This document shows, piece after piece, positions 1-7,570 of a DNA stretch of 64,000 nt; the stretch's first letter is position 1, and each line of letters begins with the position of its first letter. The DNA is taken from positions 1 to 64,000 of the forward strand of contig CAWDUO010000001.1 of the NCBI GenBank assembly GCA_963805475.1. Direction: 5' to 3'. Origin of the DNA: VRUE01 sp963805475. GTDB taxonomy: Bacteria; Actinomycetota; Thermoleophilia; Solirubrobacterales; 70-9. Made by a program: the position numbers and the translations under genes. Under the pieces are notes generated by a model. That model saw only the letters and a list, made by a program, of their open reading frames with translations, was not told the DNA's origin and ran no database searches.

Positions 1-501
1 CCGGGACTGGCCGAGCTGCTGACCCACCAGGTGGAGCTGGACGAGGCGATCCAGTCCAAGCCGGTCGCGGGCGGAGGCAACGGGGCGAAGGCGGGGGAGA
101 GGGCCGTCGACGTGATCGTCGCCGGCGCCAACCCGCCGAACCCGGCGGAGCTGATCGAGAGCCAGACGATGAGCGAGGTGCTGGCCAAGCTGCGCGAGCG
201 CTACGAGCTGGTCGTGATCGACACCGCGCCGCTGGGGGTCGTCTCAGACGCCTTCCCGCTGCTGCGCGAGGTCGACGGCGTGCTCGCGGTGGCGCGCCTG
301 GGCAAGAGCACCCGCGATGGCGCCGAGCGCCTGCGTGAGCAGCTGCTGCGCCTCGAGGCCCCCGTCCTCGGCGTCGTCGCCAACGGCGTCAAGGTGCGCA
401 AGGGCGGCAAGTACGGCTACGGCTACTACGGCGGCTACTACCGCAAAGCCGCCGAAGAAGAGAAGGCCGCGGCTGCGGGCGAGGCCAAGGCGGACGCGTA
501 G
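1..501 (+). CDS. C-terminal part of a polysaccharide-biosynthesis tyrosine autokinase (BY-kinase, CpsD/CapB type)
   Basis: The frame is open from the first base, so the N-terminus lies outside the window; 166 residues are visible. They begin with PGLAELL, match the C-terminal half of the BY-kinase ATPase domain and contain the Walker B-like segment LVVIDTAP at about residues 70-77. The end carries a tyrosine cluster (YGYGYYGGYY) followed by a charged Ala/Glu/Lys tail; in this family the cluster is the autophosphorylation site that controls polymer export with a Wzc/CapA-type membrane partner. It lies upstream of, and in the same direction as, the sugar transferase at 2638, consistent with a capsule or exopolysaccharide locus. 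Function is assigned from family features. Confidence 0.85.
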   Translation, partial: PGLAELLTHQVELDEAIQSKPVAGGGNGAKAGERAVDVIVAGANPPNPAELIESQTMSEVLAKLRERYELVVIDTAPLGVVSDAFPLLREVDGVLAVARLGKSTRDGAERLREQLLRLEAPVLGVVANGVKVRKGGKYGYGYYGGYYRKAAEEEKAAAAGEAKADA

Positions 502-861
502 CGCCGCAATCCTGAGCGGCGACGGGTCTGGTCGCCGCCGCGCTGACGAGCCGCCCGACCCTGGGGGGCTGCCGATGAACTTCGAAGGGGTCGTCAAGGC
601 TCATGGGGGCGCAGCGTAGGCGCCGGCATCCTGAGCCGCCGACATTACCCCTCGCGCGCGGTCGCCGACGTCCTCGGGGCGCGGGTGGAGGTTGTGGCGG
701 CCAAGCCCGGCCGCGCGAAGCGGGCTGGCAGGAAACGCACGCTACGCGCCGCCGCGGCGTAGCCTCAGACAAGACGCCGCCGTTCCGGCCCGCAGAGATT
801 CGCGAAAGGGGCTTCGATCAGCCCCAGATCGCTCCTATGAGGCGGCATGCGACGCGGCCGC
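502..861. other. Intergenic region with a hairpin but no convincing gene
   Basis: No reading frame here looks coding by composition or homology. A GCGGCGAC/GTCGCCGC inverted repeat at 516-523 and 531-538 lies just after the kinase stop codon and could be a terminator, although no T-tract follows. The rest may be debris between the exopolysaccharide genes and the TA module to the right. Confidence 0.4.
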
Positions 862-1278
862 TTATCGGCGAAGCACCTCTTCGGCGAACGTCAGAACCGT
901 GCGTGAGCAGCGCAGCGCTTTGCGCAGCTCACTGGCGGCGACATCGAAGAACCCGTACTGCGCCTCGTCCTTGAGGCTGAGCAGCCGGTGCAGCTGCCTG
1001 GCTGCGTCCTCGCCATCTTTTACGCGCCGTAGAAAGCGCTCGGCATCGTGATGGTCTTGCGAGCGGGATCGTTCTCCCAGTGCCTGACAGCAGGCGGCAT
1101 CGGCGGCCGCGATGCCCGCCAGCACGGCAAGGGAAACGGCGACGCTCGCGTACTCGGGATCTTGCTCGCCTTCGCCGGCGGCGATCTCGGCCACCTCGAG
1201 GAACTTCACGGCGTGGTTGAGGCGGTTGCGCGCATCCTGGGCCGAGCATCGTTGACTGCGACCGCCGGAGCGCGACAT
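862..1278 (-). CDS. HEPN-domain protein paired with the upstream nucleotidyltransferase
   Basis: 138 residues, all-helical in appearance. The segment LLSLKDEAQYGF near residues 100-111 matches the 'LRNxAxYG' region of small HEPN proteins that accompany minimal nucleotidyltransferases. The canonical RX4-6H RNase motif is not evident (the nearest pattern, RQLH, is too short), so ribonuclease activity is uncertain. The ATG overlaps the TGA of the nucleotidyltransferase gene by one base (TGATG at 1280-1276), so the two are translationally coupled. HEPN/MNT pairs act as type VII toxin-antitoxin modules in which the nucleotidyltransferase AMPylates and silences the HEPN RNase. The start was chosen at this coupled ATG; an in-frame upstream extension exists but overlaps the partner gene. 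Confidence 0.7.
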   Translation of the reverse strand: MSRSGGRSQRCSAQDARNRLNHAVKFLEVAEIAAGEGEQDPEYASVAVSLAVLAGIAAADAACCQALGERSRSQDHHDAERFLRRVKDGEDAARQLHRLLSLKDEAQYGFFDVAASELRKALRCSRTVLTFAEEVLRR

Positions 1279-1898
1279 CACTGACCGCCTTCGAGGAGAG
1301 TGGCGGTCTGCGGGCCCGCGAGCGTCAGGGCATCGGACTTGAGGTTGTCGACCACGGCGGGCCGGCGCCGGGCCAGCTCCGCGAGGTCGGACTCGGAAGC
1401 CTCGACGACGTTGGCGTGGTTGCCGCTCCAGATATGGACGTCTTCGGGAAGGCGGTCCATCTGCTCTCGCCACTCTCGATCGTCGGGCTCTACGGAGCGG
1501 GGGCGTATGACGAACAGGTCGATATCGCTGCGAAGGTCGCCGTCTCCCCGCGCCGCGGAGCCGAATACCGAGGCATGCAGCGGCGGAGACCTCCACGCCT
1601 CGAAGGTCTCGGCGAGGCGGTCGAAGAGCGCCCGTCGCAGGTCGGTCAACTGTTCGACCGCCGGAGCCGCGAGGTGGCGGCGGTTGAACCGGTACAGGAT
1701 CGCGTTGCCGGTCTCCTCCTGTTCCACGATGCCGGTGTCCACCAGGCGTCGCAGCGCCTTCCTGACGCCCTCTTGAGTGGCGCCGGTGAGCTCAGCGACC
1801 CTGCGGCCGCTGAGGCCCTGGTTGGCGCCCGTGAGCACATGCAGGACCGCTCCATCCAGCGGATGAGAGATGACGCTGTATGGGCGGGAGAGATCCAT
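1278..1898 (-). CDS. Winged-helix/nucleotidyltransferase-domain protein (MNT-type antitoxin candidate)
   Basis: 206 residues. Residues 1-75 form a winged helix-turn-helix (GRRVAELTGATQEGVRKALRRL), and residues about 105-200 a pol-beta-type minimal nucleotidyltransferase with the motif GSAARGDGDLRSDIDLFV, which supplies the two catalytic Asp residues. It is coupled to a HEPN gene downstream, so it most likely neutralises HEPN by nucleotidylation and may autoregulate through its HTH. Inverted repeats lie immediately before the ATG at 1899-1932. No Shine-Dalgarno is visible and the operator abuts the ATG, so a leaderless or very short leader transcript is possible. A truncated AbiEi-like antitoxin reading frame lies directly upstream on the same strand. 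Confidence 0.8.
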   Translation of the reverse strand: MDLSRPYSVISHPLDGAVLHVLTGANQGLSGRRVAELTGATQEGVRKALRRLVDTGIVEQEETGNAILYRFNRRHLAAPAVEQLTDLRRALFDRLAETFEAWRSPPLHASVFGSAARGDGDLRSDIDLFVIRPRSVEPDDREWREQMDRLPEDVHIWSGNHANVVEASESDLAELARRRPAVVDNLKSDALTLAGPQTATLLEGGQ

Positions 1899-1932
1899 GC
1901 GACTACTGTAGCAGTCGCATGACCACTACAGT
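1899..1932 (-). promoter_or_regulatory. Probable operator of the MNT/HEPN module
   Basis: Two nested inverted repeats abut the start codon: GCGACT (1899-1904) with AGTCGC (1913-1918), and ACTGTAG (1905-1911) with CTACAGT (1926-1932). Placement directly upstream of a gene encoding an HTH domain fits autorepression, as usual for TA modules. The repeats are seen; their function is inferred. Confidence 0.5.
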
Positions 1933-1938
1933 GGGCTA

Positions 1939-2392
1939 CCCAGCTGAGCAGGTCGCCGCCGGCGATCTCGACGATCAGCCGGCTCAGGATCAGGTCCTGC
2001 TCGCCGCCGTCTAGCGCGCCGATCTCGCGGATGATCGTGGCGACGTTGTCGAGGCCGCCGGCTGCCCTGGGGTGCGCCACCAGGTCGCTCACCGTGGTCT
2101 CTTTGGCGGCGATCGTCATCGTGCCGGTGGGGGTGGTGAGAGCTTCGGTCTTCGCCTCGGCGATCGCGCTGCTCTTGAAGAAGCGCAGTCTGACGCGGCC
2201 GATGTCCCGGTCGGCCGTCGACTTGTCGGCAAGCACCTGGAAGACCTGGGGCCGCTGGTGGGCGGCGCCGTGGATCGCCGCGGCGCTGAGCAGGCTCACG
2301 TAGTAGTCGCGCCCGAGGAAGAGCATCAGCGTCAGCGAGTCGGCGGGCGAGGCTTCGAAGCCGAAGCGTTCATACCACCGGGGTGTCGGCAA
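1939..2392 (-). pseudogene. AbiEi-family antitoxin fragment
   Basis: The open frame translates to a segment typical of the AbiEi antitoxin core (YYVSLLSAAAIHGAAHQ, then a GRVRLRFF strand, TPTGTMTIAAKETTVSDLV and GGLDNVATIIREI). The usual N-terminal winged-helix domain is missing: the first Met lies at what would be mid-protein and the sequence upstream is AT-rich and non-coding. The frame has no stop where the family ends; it runs on out of frame through the nucleotidyltransferase gene, so the coordinates give only the recognisable part. AbiEi normally pairs with an AbiEii nucleotidyltransferase toxin, so lying directly upstream of a nucleotidyltransferase gene may reflect replacement of one AbiE-type module by another. 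Confidence 0.6.
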
Positions 2393-2637
2393 GCGCGGCT
2401 TTTACCTCAGAAGTGCGCAATAGCAACGTCACAAATACGCAATACAGCCTCCGATTCACGGTTGGGCTCAGCGTGTTTCCCAATTTCGGGGATGGACAGA
2501 CTCGGCAAATGCTGCCAAAGTGTTTCGCCGTTGAGCTGCCAGTCCCCAGTTTCTCCGGCGAGGTAGGGGAAGTGCCGAAATCGGATTCATATGGTGTGAG
2601 CGGGCCTGAGGCGCCGGCGGGCGGCCTCGGCGAGAGC
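2393..2637. other. Lower-GC promoter region between the AbiEi fragment and the sugar transferase
   Basis: This 245-bp stretch is visibly poorer in GC than both neighbours and its reading frames lack the codon bias of the region. It separates a leftward remnant from a rightward gene and most likely contains the sugar-transferase promoter, though no confident -35/-10 pair could be assigned. Confidence 0.35.
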
Positions 2638-4062
2638 ATGCCGCCGGTCGCGGCGCTGAGCAGGGTCGTCCGCTCCCGCTACCGGGACCGCGACTACGGG
2701 CTGCGGCGAGGGCTGCTCGTCGCCGACCTGTTCGGGCTCTGGCTGGGGCTGGGGCTGGCGATGGTCATCTGGGGCCAGCGGGCCAACCCGCTCGGGGAAT
2801 CGCTGTGGATCGCGCCGACGCTGCCCTTCTGGGCCTTCCTGTTCTGGAGCTACCGCCTCTACGAGCGGCCGATCCGCCAGGTCGAGCCGAGCCACCTGGA
2901 CGACACGCCGGCGCTCTTTCACGCGGTCCTCGTCGGCACCCTCCTGCTCTGGCTCTTCTTCCGCTTCGTGGCGCCGGTGGGCCAGCTGAACCTGGGCGAA
3001 GTGCTGCTGTTCGGAGTCTTCTCGCTGCCGCTGATCGCGACGCTGCGCAGCGTGCTGCGCGCCCGCAACCTGCGCCGCCACGGCCCTGAGCGCGTCTTCG
3101 CCGTCGCCCCGCCCGAGGACGTCTGGCTCTTGCGGCGCAAGTTCACCAACCACCCCGAGTACGAGATGGCGCTGGCCGGGGCGGTGAGCTGCCCGGAGAC
3201 CGAGGAGCTGGGCCTGCACCTGAATGCCGGCCTGGAGGAGGTCGAAGGGCTGATCGAGGCGGGCCAGGTCGACCACCTGATCGTGCGCCTGGACGCCACC
3301 TTCCTGCCCCAGGAGCGGACCCAGGAGCTGATGCAGGCCTGCCACCGCGCCGGCATCCGCTTCAGCTGCTTCCCCTCGGCCAGGGGGCTGGTGCCGCCCG
3401 GGGTGGAGGTCAACCATCTGGAGGGGATGGGCCTGCTCACCTGCCAGCCGCCGGTGCTCTCCCGCACCGCGCGCTACATGAAGCGCCTGCTCGACGTCCT
3501 CGTCTCGGGGACCATGCTGGTCGTGCTCTCGCCGCTTCTGGCGGCGATCGCCATTGCCATCAGGCTCGGGTCCAAGGGCCCGGCCTTCTACCGCCAGACC
3601 CGGGTCGGGCGAGAAGGCCGGCGCTTCGAGCTGCTCAAGTTCCGCACGATGGTCGAGAACGCCGACCGGCTCGACGACGAGCTGATGGCGCTCAGCGCCG
3701 ACCCCGACTGGCTGGTGGTCGAAGGCGACCCGCGGGTGACCCGTGTCGGGCGCCTCTTGCGCCGCACGAGCCTCGACGAGCTGCCGCAGCTGTGGAACGT
3801 CCTCAGAGGGAAGATGAGCATGGTCGGCCCGCGCCCGCTGTCTTTGCGCGACGACCGCAAAGTGCTCGGCTGGCGCCGCAACCGCCTCGACCTGACCCCC
3901 GGCATCACCGGCTACTGGCAGATCCTCGGCCGCAACAGCATCCCCTTCCAGGAGATGCTCGAGGTCGACTACGCCTACGTCTCCAGCTGGTCGCTGTGGC
4001 ACGACGTGGAGATCCTCCTGCGCACGATCCCGGCGCTGCTGCGGCGGCCGGGGGTGAACTGA
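2638..4062 (+). CDS. Exopolysaccharide biosynthesis polyprenyl glycosylphosphotransferase (sugar transferase)
   Basis: 474 residues from the chosen ATG. Four hydrophobic segments in the N-terminal third, a central CoA-binding-like region and a further TM before the catalytic bacterial sugar-transferase domain (about 270-474) reproduce the WbaP/CpsE layout. Catalytic-domain motifs are visible: FYRQTRVGREG, LLKFRTM, RRTSLDELPQLWNVL, MSMVGPRP and the C-terminal GITGYWQILGRN. The enzyme transfers a sugar-1-phosphate from a nucleotide sugar to undecaprenyl phosphate, priming exopolysaccharide repeat-unit assembly at the inner leaflet. An in-frame GTG at 2596 is an alternative start; the frame also stays open further upstream through a lower-GC stretch (2393-2637) that looks non-coding and probably holds the promoter. 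Confidence 0.9.
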   Translation: MPPVAALSRVVRSRYRDRDYGLRRGLLVADLFGLWLGLGLAMVIWGQRANPLGESLWIAPTLPFWAFLFWSYRLYERPIRQVEPSHLDDTPALFHAVLVGTLLLWLFFRFVAPVGQLNLGEVLLFGVFSLPLIATLRSVLRARNLRRHGPERVFAVAPPEDVWLLRRKFTNHPEYEMALAGAVSCPETEELGLHLNAGLEEVEGLIEAGQVDHLIVRLDATFLPQERTQELMQACHRAGIRFSCFPSARGLVPPGVEVNHLEGMGLLTCQPPVLSRTARYMKRLLDVLVSGTMLVVLSPLLAAIAIAIRLGSKGPAFYRQTRVGREGRRFELLKFRTMVENADRLDDELMALSADPDWLVVEGDPRVTRVGRLLRRTSLDELPQLWNVLRGKMSMVGPRPLSLRDDRKVLGWRRNRLDLTPGITGYWQILGRNSIPFQEMLEVDYAYVSSWSLWHDVEILLRTIPALLRRPGVN

Positions 4063-4319
4063 CCGGACTCGCCTACCGGGCCTTCCGCTTCCCGTTCATC
4101 GCCGGACGAGCCAAGCACGGCGGGGCGTTCCTGTGGGGCAAGGCGCCGAGGCCCGGGCCCGTCGTGATCGAGCGCCGCACGCGCGGCGGCTGGGCGCCGT
4201 TCGTCCGCCTGCGCGCCGGGCGCAACGACATGTTCGTCGGCAGTGTCCAGACAGGTGGGGGGTTCGCGGCGCGGGCCCGGCAGGCGGGCCAGACGAGCCT
4301 GCCGCGGCGGGTGCGGTAG
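4059..4319 (+). pseudogene. C-terminal tail fragment of a secreted or carbohydrate-active protein
   Basis: Immediately after the sugar-transferase stop, another frame encodes about 85 residues with no start codon: AYRAFRFPFIA, FLWGKAPRPGPVVIERR, GGWAPFVRLRAG, then a TAG stop. I recall similar beta-rich tails (FPF, WGKAP, IERR...W) at the C-termini of secreted glycoside-hydrolase-like proteins in related actinobacteria; this is recollection, not a search. The lack of a start, and its abutment to the sugar-transferase stop, suggest a deletion that removed the rest of the gene. Confidence 0.4.
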
Positions 4320-4351
4320 CCGCTCGGCTGCTCGGCGCCGGCCGGCGCGCC

Positions 4352-5018
4352 TCAGGAAACCGCGGCAGCTTCGCTGCCGGCGCCCTTGGCCGACAGGTCG
4401 ACTGCGACCAGCTCGGCGCGTATCGGCCCCTGCGGCCGGATTTCCAGGCGCGCAACGTGGGCGACGGCGTGGTCGGCGTACCGGGCATCGCCTGGGTTGA
4501 GGAAGAGGGTCGAGCCCAGCCGGGTGAGGGTGGGGATGTGCGTATGGCCGAAGAGGACGCAGTCCGCCTTGCCCTGGAAGCGAGCCATCAGGCGGGCGAG
4601 GAGGAGGCGGTTGAACACGCGTCTGGCGGCCTTTGCGGTCGAGCGGCGTGGTGAGGGCTCGCCAGGTCGGGTTGTTCCAGCGCCCCGCGGCCTGCTCGGA
4701 GGCGCCGCGGTCGCCGTGGATGAGGACGATCCTGCGGCCGCCGAGCTCGAGCTCTCTGTGGCGGGGAAGCTGCGCCAGGGGAGGCACGGCGTCGCCGGCG
4801 CAGTTGCCGCGCACGGCGATCACCGGCGCGATCTCCTCCAGCGCCGCCAGGACCGCGGGCGAGCCGATGTCGCCCGCGTGGAGGATCAGCTCGCTTCCGG
4901 CCAGGGCGGTGGCGAGCGCGGGTGGCAGGTCGGCCGCGACGCCCGCATCGACGTGGGTATCGGAGATCACCGCGACAGTTGCCGCGTGGCTAGGGTCGAT
5001 GTTCGCCGCGGGGTCCAT
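4352..5018 (-). CDS. Metallophosphoesterase, YfcE-like, split by a one-base frameshift
   Basis: Two frames together give a complete calcineurin-like phosphoesterase of about 220 residues. The first frame (5018 to about 4635) has SDTH, HAGDIG, VRGNCAGD and LIHGDRG; the second (about 4632 to 4352) has the C-terminal metal motif FGHTH and LNPGDARY. The switch lies near 4630-4640, where removing one base from the AAAGG context would restore RKAARRVFNRLL. The span is 3n+1 bases long, as expected for one insertion. Relatives are metal-dependent phosphodiesterases acting on small phosphodiesters. Given similar indels elsewhere in the window, a sequencing error is more likely than true decay. The start could be the ATG at 5018 or a later codon. 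Confidence 0.8.
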
Positions 5019-5072
5019 GGCTGAGAAGAGAGGCGCGAAGGGCGCGCCCCTTGCCGACGATAGACAGTTGCC

Positions 5073-5795
5073 CTACAGCCGCACCAGGTTCTCCGCCTCG
5101 ATGTGGCGTGCGGCGCCGCGCAGGTCGACTACGCGCTCGGCCGAGGCGACGATCTGCTCGTAGTCGAACTGGGGGTGGGCGGTGGCGATCACCGCGACGT
5201 CGGCGCCGGCCAGGGCGGGGGAGAGCTCGACCGACTCGAGGCCCGGCTCGCGCAGCCGGGGGACGAAGGGGTCGTGGTAGGAGACCTCGCCGCCCAGCTC
5301 GATCAGCTGGTCGACGATCTCCAGGGCGGGGGACTCGCGGATGTCGCCGATGCCGGCCTTGTAGCTGACGCCCAGCACGAGGATCTTCGATCCCTTGACC
5401 GGCTTTTCGATGTCGTTGAGGGCACGCTGGACGAGCTCCACGCAGAAGGTGGGCTGGGCCTGGTTGACCTTCCCCGCCAGCTCGATGAACTCCGGGTAGA
5501 AGTCGTGCTCGCGGGCCTTGAAGGCGAGGTAGAAGGGGTCGATCGGCAGGCAGTGCCCGCCCATGCCGGGGCCGGGGTCGAATCGCATGAAGCCGAAGGG
5601 CTTGGTCGCCGCGGCGTCGACGACCTCCCAGATGTCGATCCCCAGCCGGTCGCACAGCTGCGCCAGCTCGTTGACCAGGGCGATGTTGACTGAGCGGAAG
5701 ATGTTCTCCAAGAGCTTGAGCACCTGGGAGATCGCCGTGCCCGCCTCCAGCAGGTAGGTCAGGTCCGGCTCGCGCGAGCCGGTCAGCGGCGTGCG
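5073..5795 (-). pseudogene. UDP-N-acetyl-D-mannosamine/UDP-glucose dehydrogenase remnant with 5' truncation and internal deletion
   Basis: Residues from LLENIFRSVNIALVNELAQ onward match the central and C-terminal domains of the nucleotide-sugar dehydrogenase family, including GPGMGGHCLPIDPFYL (catalytic Cys) and the C-terminal VLGVSYKAGIGDIRESPA. Just before this lies TPLTGSREPDLTYLLEAGTAISQVLK, which belongs about 100 residues further upstream in intact enzymes and is joined directly to KLLENIF. The Rossmann NAD-binding N-terminus and roughly 100 internal residues, including the STTYPGTT region, are therefore missing. The 5' break coincides with the 82-bp repeat beginning at 5802. A functional enzyme is not possible; it would have supplied a uronic acid nucleotide sugar to the exopolysaccharide pathway. 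Confidence 0.8.
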
Positions 5796-5801
5796 GGAAT
5801 G

Positions 5802-5883
5802 AGCTGAGGCGGTTCCGCGGAACCACGCCCTGAATCTCCACCATCCCGTCGCAGAATCGTTCGTTTGCGCGCGCCACATGCGC
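5802..5883. repeat. 82-bp direct repeat, copy 1
   Basis: Starts AGCTGAGGCGGTTCCGCGGA and ends GCGCGCCACATGCGC. It matches 6518-6599 at 80 of 82 positions; weaker similarity continues to about 5913. It sits between the truncated dehydrogenase and the BECR-like toxin gene. Confidence 0.9.
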
Positions 5884-5937
5884 GGCGGGTGCCCTCAGCG
5901 TCGATGGGCGATGACGGGATGCAAACTCTCTCGCTCG

Positions 5938-6225
5938 ATGGACGAGCCTTTGAAGATTCGCGACCGTCGAAGTCGTGACGTCGTGCTCGACTCGGAGCGC
6001 TGGCGGCATATCGTCGACGCCCATCCCGAGATCGGGCCCTGCAAACCGGAGATCCGCCGCGCGGTCGAGTCACCGACGGCAATGCTGCCGGGCCGCGAAC
6101 CCGATGAAGAGTGGCTCTACCTTGAAGGAGCCGGCCCGAGTCGCTGGTTGAAGGTCGTGGTCGTCTTCGAGAACGAGAACAGCGGGCGTATCATCACTGC
6201 GTTCGCCCGGCGAAGGAAGCCATGA
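5938..6225 (+). CDS. Small protein resembling BECR-fold RNase toxins, partner of a DUF2283 protein
   Basis: 95 residues. The pattern RWRHIVDAHPE near residues 21-31, then an acidic EEWLYLEG, a hydrophobic LKVVVVFE strand and a final RIITAFARR strand, fits a short alpha/beta protein of the BECR (Barnase-EndoU-ColicinE5/D-RelE) type as found in DUF4258-like toxins; the exact family is not certain. The stop overlaps the next gene's ATG (ATGA), and that gene encodes DUF2283, a family often paired with such toxins. An in-frame ATG at 5911, just beyond the upstream repeat, is an alternative start. A toxin role is inferred from size, fold pattern and context. Confidence 0.6.
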   Translation: MDEPLKIRDRRSRDVVLDSERWRHIVDAHPEIGPCKPEIRRAVESPTAMLPGREPDEEWLYLEGAGPSRWLKVVVVFENENSGRIITAFARRRKP

Positions 6226-6230
6226 GCGTG
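6197..6230. repeat. 34-bp direct repeat, copy A
   Basis: CTGCGTTCGCCCGGCGAAGG and the next 14 bases are identical to 7571-7604. This copy spans the toxin/DUF2283 gene junction, including the overlapping ATGA and the first codons MSV. Confidence 0.9.
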
Positions 6231-6497
6231 ACGATCGCCGACATCACCTTCGATCGCGTCGAGTATGACGCCGACGCCGACGTGCTCTACCTCCACGTCG
6301 GCGATCCCTCGCGCGCGGTCGACTTCGACGAGACGCCGGAGGGACACGCGGTTCGCTTCGACAGCGACGGCGAGTTGGTCGGGCTGACCCTGGTCCGTCC
6401 CAAGCAGCTGCTGGAGCGAGAGGGAGAGCTGCGCATCACCGTGCCGGTGCACAGCGCGGTCCCCGCCGCCGAGCTGACGCCGGCCCTTGGCGCGTAG
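6222..6497 (+). CDS. DUF2283 family protein, probable antitoxin
   Basis: 91 residues. The N-terminal YDADADVLYLHVGDP, followed by EGHAVRFDSDGELVGLTL, is the DUF2283 signature (YDxxADVLYI ... DxxGxxVGxEI). It overlaps the upstream toxin-like gene by four bases (ATGA), indicating an operon with translational coupling. DUF2283 proteins commonly accompany small BECR-type toxins, so neutralisation of the neighbour is the likely role. Confidence 0.7.
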   Translation: MSVTIADITFDRVEYDADADVLYLHVGDPSRAVDFDETPEGHAVRFDSDGELVGLTLVRPKQLLEREGELRITVPVHSAVPAAELTPALGA

Positions 6498-6517
6498 CCG
6501 ACGGCTCCGGCGGGCCA

Positions 6518-6599
6518 GCTGAGGCGGTTCCGCGGAACCACACCCTGAATCTCCACCATCCCGTTGCAGAATCGTTCGTTTGCGCGCGCCACATGCGCA
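6518..6599. repeat. 82-bp direct repeat, copy 2
   Basis: 80 of 82 bases equal 5802-5883, with degenerate similarity on to about 6628, ending at the ATG of the next gene. Because both copies precede the start of an accessory gene, they may be duplicated promoter/leader sequence, or the footprint of a tandem insertion of the TA cassette. Confidence 0.9.
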
Positions 6600-6625
6600 A
6601 CATGTGGCTCTAGCGTCGGCGGGCG

Positions 6626-7144
6626 ATGAAGACGCCAAACCCCCGGGCGATCGCTTGGTACGTGGAGGAGGGCCAGCGGGTGCTCGAGGATCTACAGCGC
6701 CGGGCGGAGTCGCTGCGGATGAGGGGCGGGCAGATCGCCGGGTTCGGGGCTGCTGTGCTCGCTCTGATTGGCGGAAATGCCATCGAGTTGCTCCGCGCTC
6801 TTGATGGGGTGGCGCGCTCGGTCGTCGGAGTGGGCTTCGTTGCCGCTGTCGTCTGTCTCGCCGCAGCGGTCGCGATAGCGATATGGGGCACTCTCAAACC
6901 AAAGGCCTTCGCGGCGATCTCGTCCGAGGAGTTGATGCTCTACGGGACTGACAGATTTCTCAATGAGCCTGATCTTTGGCGTGTTCATGTGCGGTCGCTG
7001 CGCGGCCTAGAGGAGGCGACGGCAAACGCCCAGAGCGCAGGTAACTGGGCTGCAAGGGCAATTGAGTGGTCGCTTCGGGCTTTTCTGGCCGGCCTCGGCT
7101 TCTCGCTGGTGTCGATCGTTATCCTGATCTTGGAGTTGATCTGA
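6626..7144 (+). CDS. Uncharacterised membrane protein with three predicted TM segments
   Basis: 172 residues, no family recognised. An amphipathic N-terminal helix with many Arg/Glu (about 10-38) precedes two closely spaced TM helices (about 40-60 and 68-92), then a soluble loop of about 60 residues and a C-terminal TM (about 150-172). This resembles small two- or three-TM effector proteins found in defence islands, but no diagnostic motif is visible. Its ATG ends the degenerate extension of the 82-bp repeat. It is followed after one base-free junction (TGA|ATG) by a 63-residue reading frame, so the two form an operon. Confidence 0.6.
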   Translation: MKTPNPRAIAWYVEEGQRVLEDLQRRAESLRMRGGQIAGFGAAVLALIGGNAIELLRALDGVARSVVGVGFVAAVVCLAAAVAIAIWGTLKPKAFAAISSEELMLYGTDRFLNEPDLWRVHVRSLRGLEEATANAQSAGNWAARAIEWSLRAFLAGLGFSLVSIVILILELI

Positions 7145-7336
7145 ATGACGAGCCGGCAGAAACAGCCCTCTCCTCCACCGCCCGAGGTGCCGCTGGACAA
7201 GACCACGGCCCTGATCGATTACGAGGGTCGGGACGCTGATGGAGGCAACTCGAAATCAGGACAGCATCCTGGCCGGGAGTCGTTGCGGCCCCACGACCTC
7301 ACCGACGCGGTTTCGCCTGACAGAGCGCGTAGCTGA
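7145..7336 (+). CDS. Small hydrophilic hypothetical protein
   Basis: 63 residues, Pro-rich near the N-terminus (SPPPPEVP) and then polar and disordered-looking. The ATG directly follows the TGA of the membrane protein gene, which supports co-translation; sequence alone does not prove expression. No function can be assigned. It could be a cytosolic partner or leader of the membrane protein. Confidence 0.45.
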   Translation: MTSRQKQPSPPPPEVPLDKTTALIDYEGRDADGGNSKSGQHPGRESLRPHDLTDAVSPDRARS

Positions 7337-7348
7337 GATTCTTCGGCT

Positions 7349-7564
7349 ATGGAGCTAACCGCTCGCATCCACATCGAGGAAGGCAGCTACTGGGCAGATG
7401 TTCCCGAGTTGCCGGGATGCTTTGCCTCCGGCGACACCCTGGACGAGCTGTTCGAGTCCCTGCAGGAGGGCGTCGCGCTCTATCTCGCCGAGGAGGGCGA
7501 GAAGGGCGGACCGCTGCACGTCGCGACTGCGACCCTGACGGATCGGCCGCTGACGGCTGCGTAG
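7349..7564 (+). CDS. HicB-family antitoxin-like protein, without a HicA partner
   Basis: 71 residues with the HicB partial RNase H-like fold signature: YWADVPELPGCFASGDTLDELFESLQEGVALYL. No DNA-binding C-terminal domain is present, so it is the short form. HicA mRNA interferase genes are normally adjacent, but none is found on either side; downstream are a 34-bp repeat and an RHH fragment. It is either an orphan antitoxin or the remainder of a pair broken by recombination. Confidence 0.75.
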   Translation: MELTARIHIEEGSYWADVPELPGCFASGDTLDELFESLQEGVALYLAEEGEKGGPLHVATATLTDRPLTAA

Positions 7565-7570
7565 GACCGC

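Noticed and set aside
2383..2637. N-terminal extension of the sugar transferase from 2383
   Set aside because: The translation of this stretch lacks family similarity and the DNA is AT-rich compared with genes; the ATG at 2638 (or GTG 2596) fits the family better.
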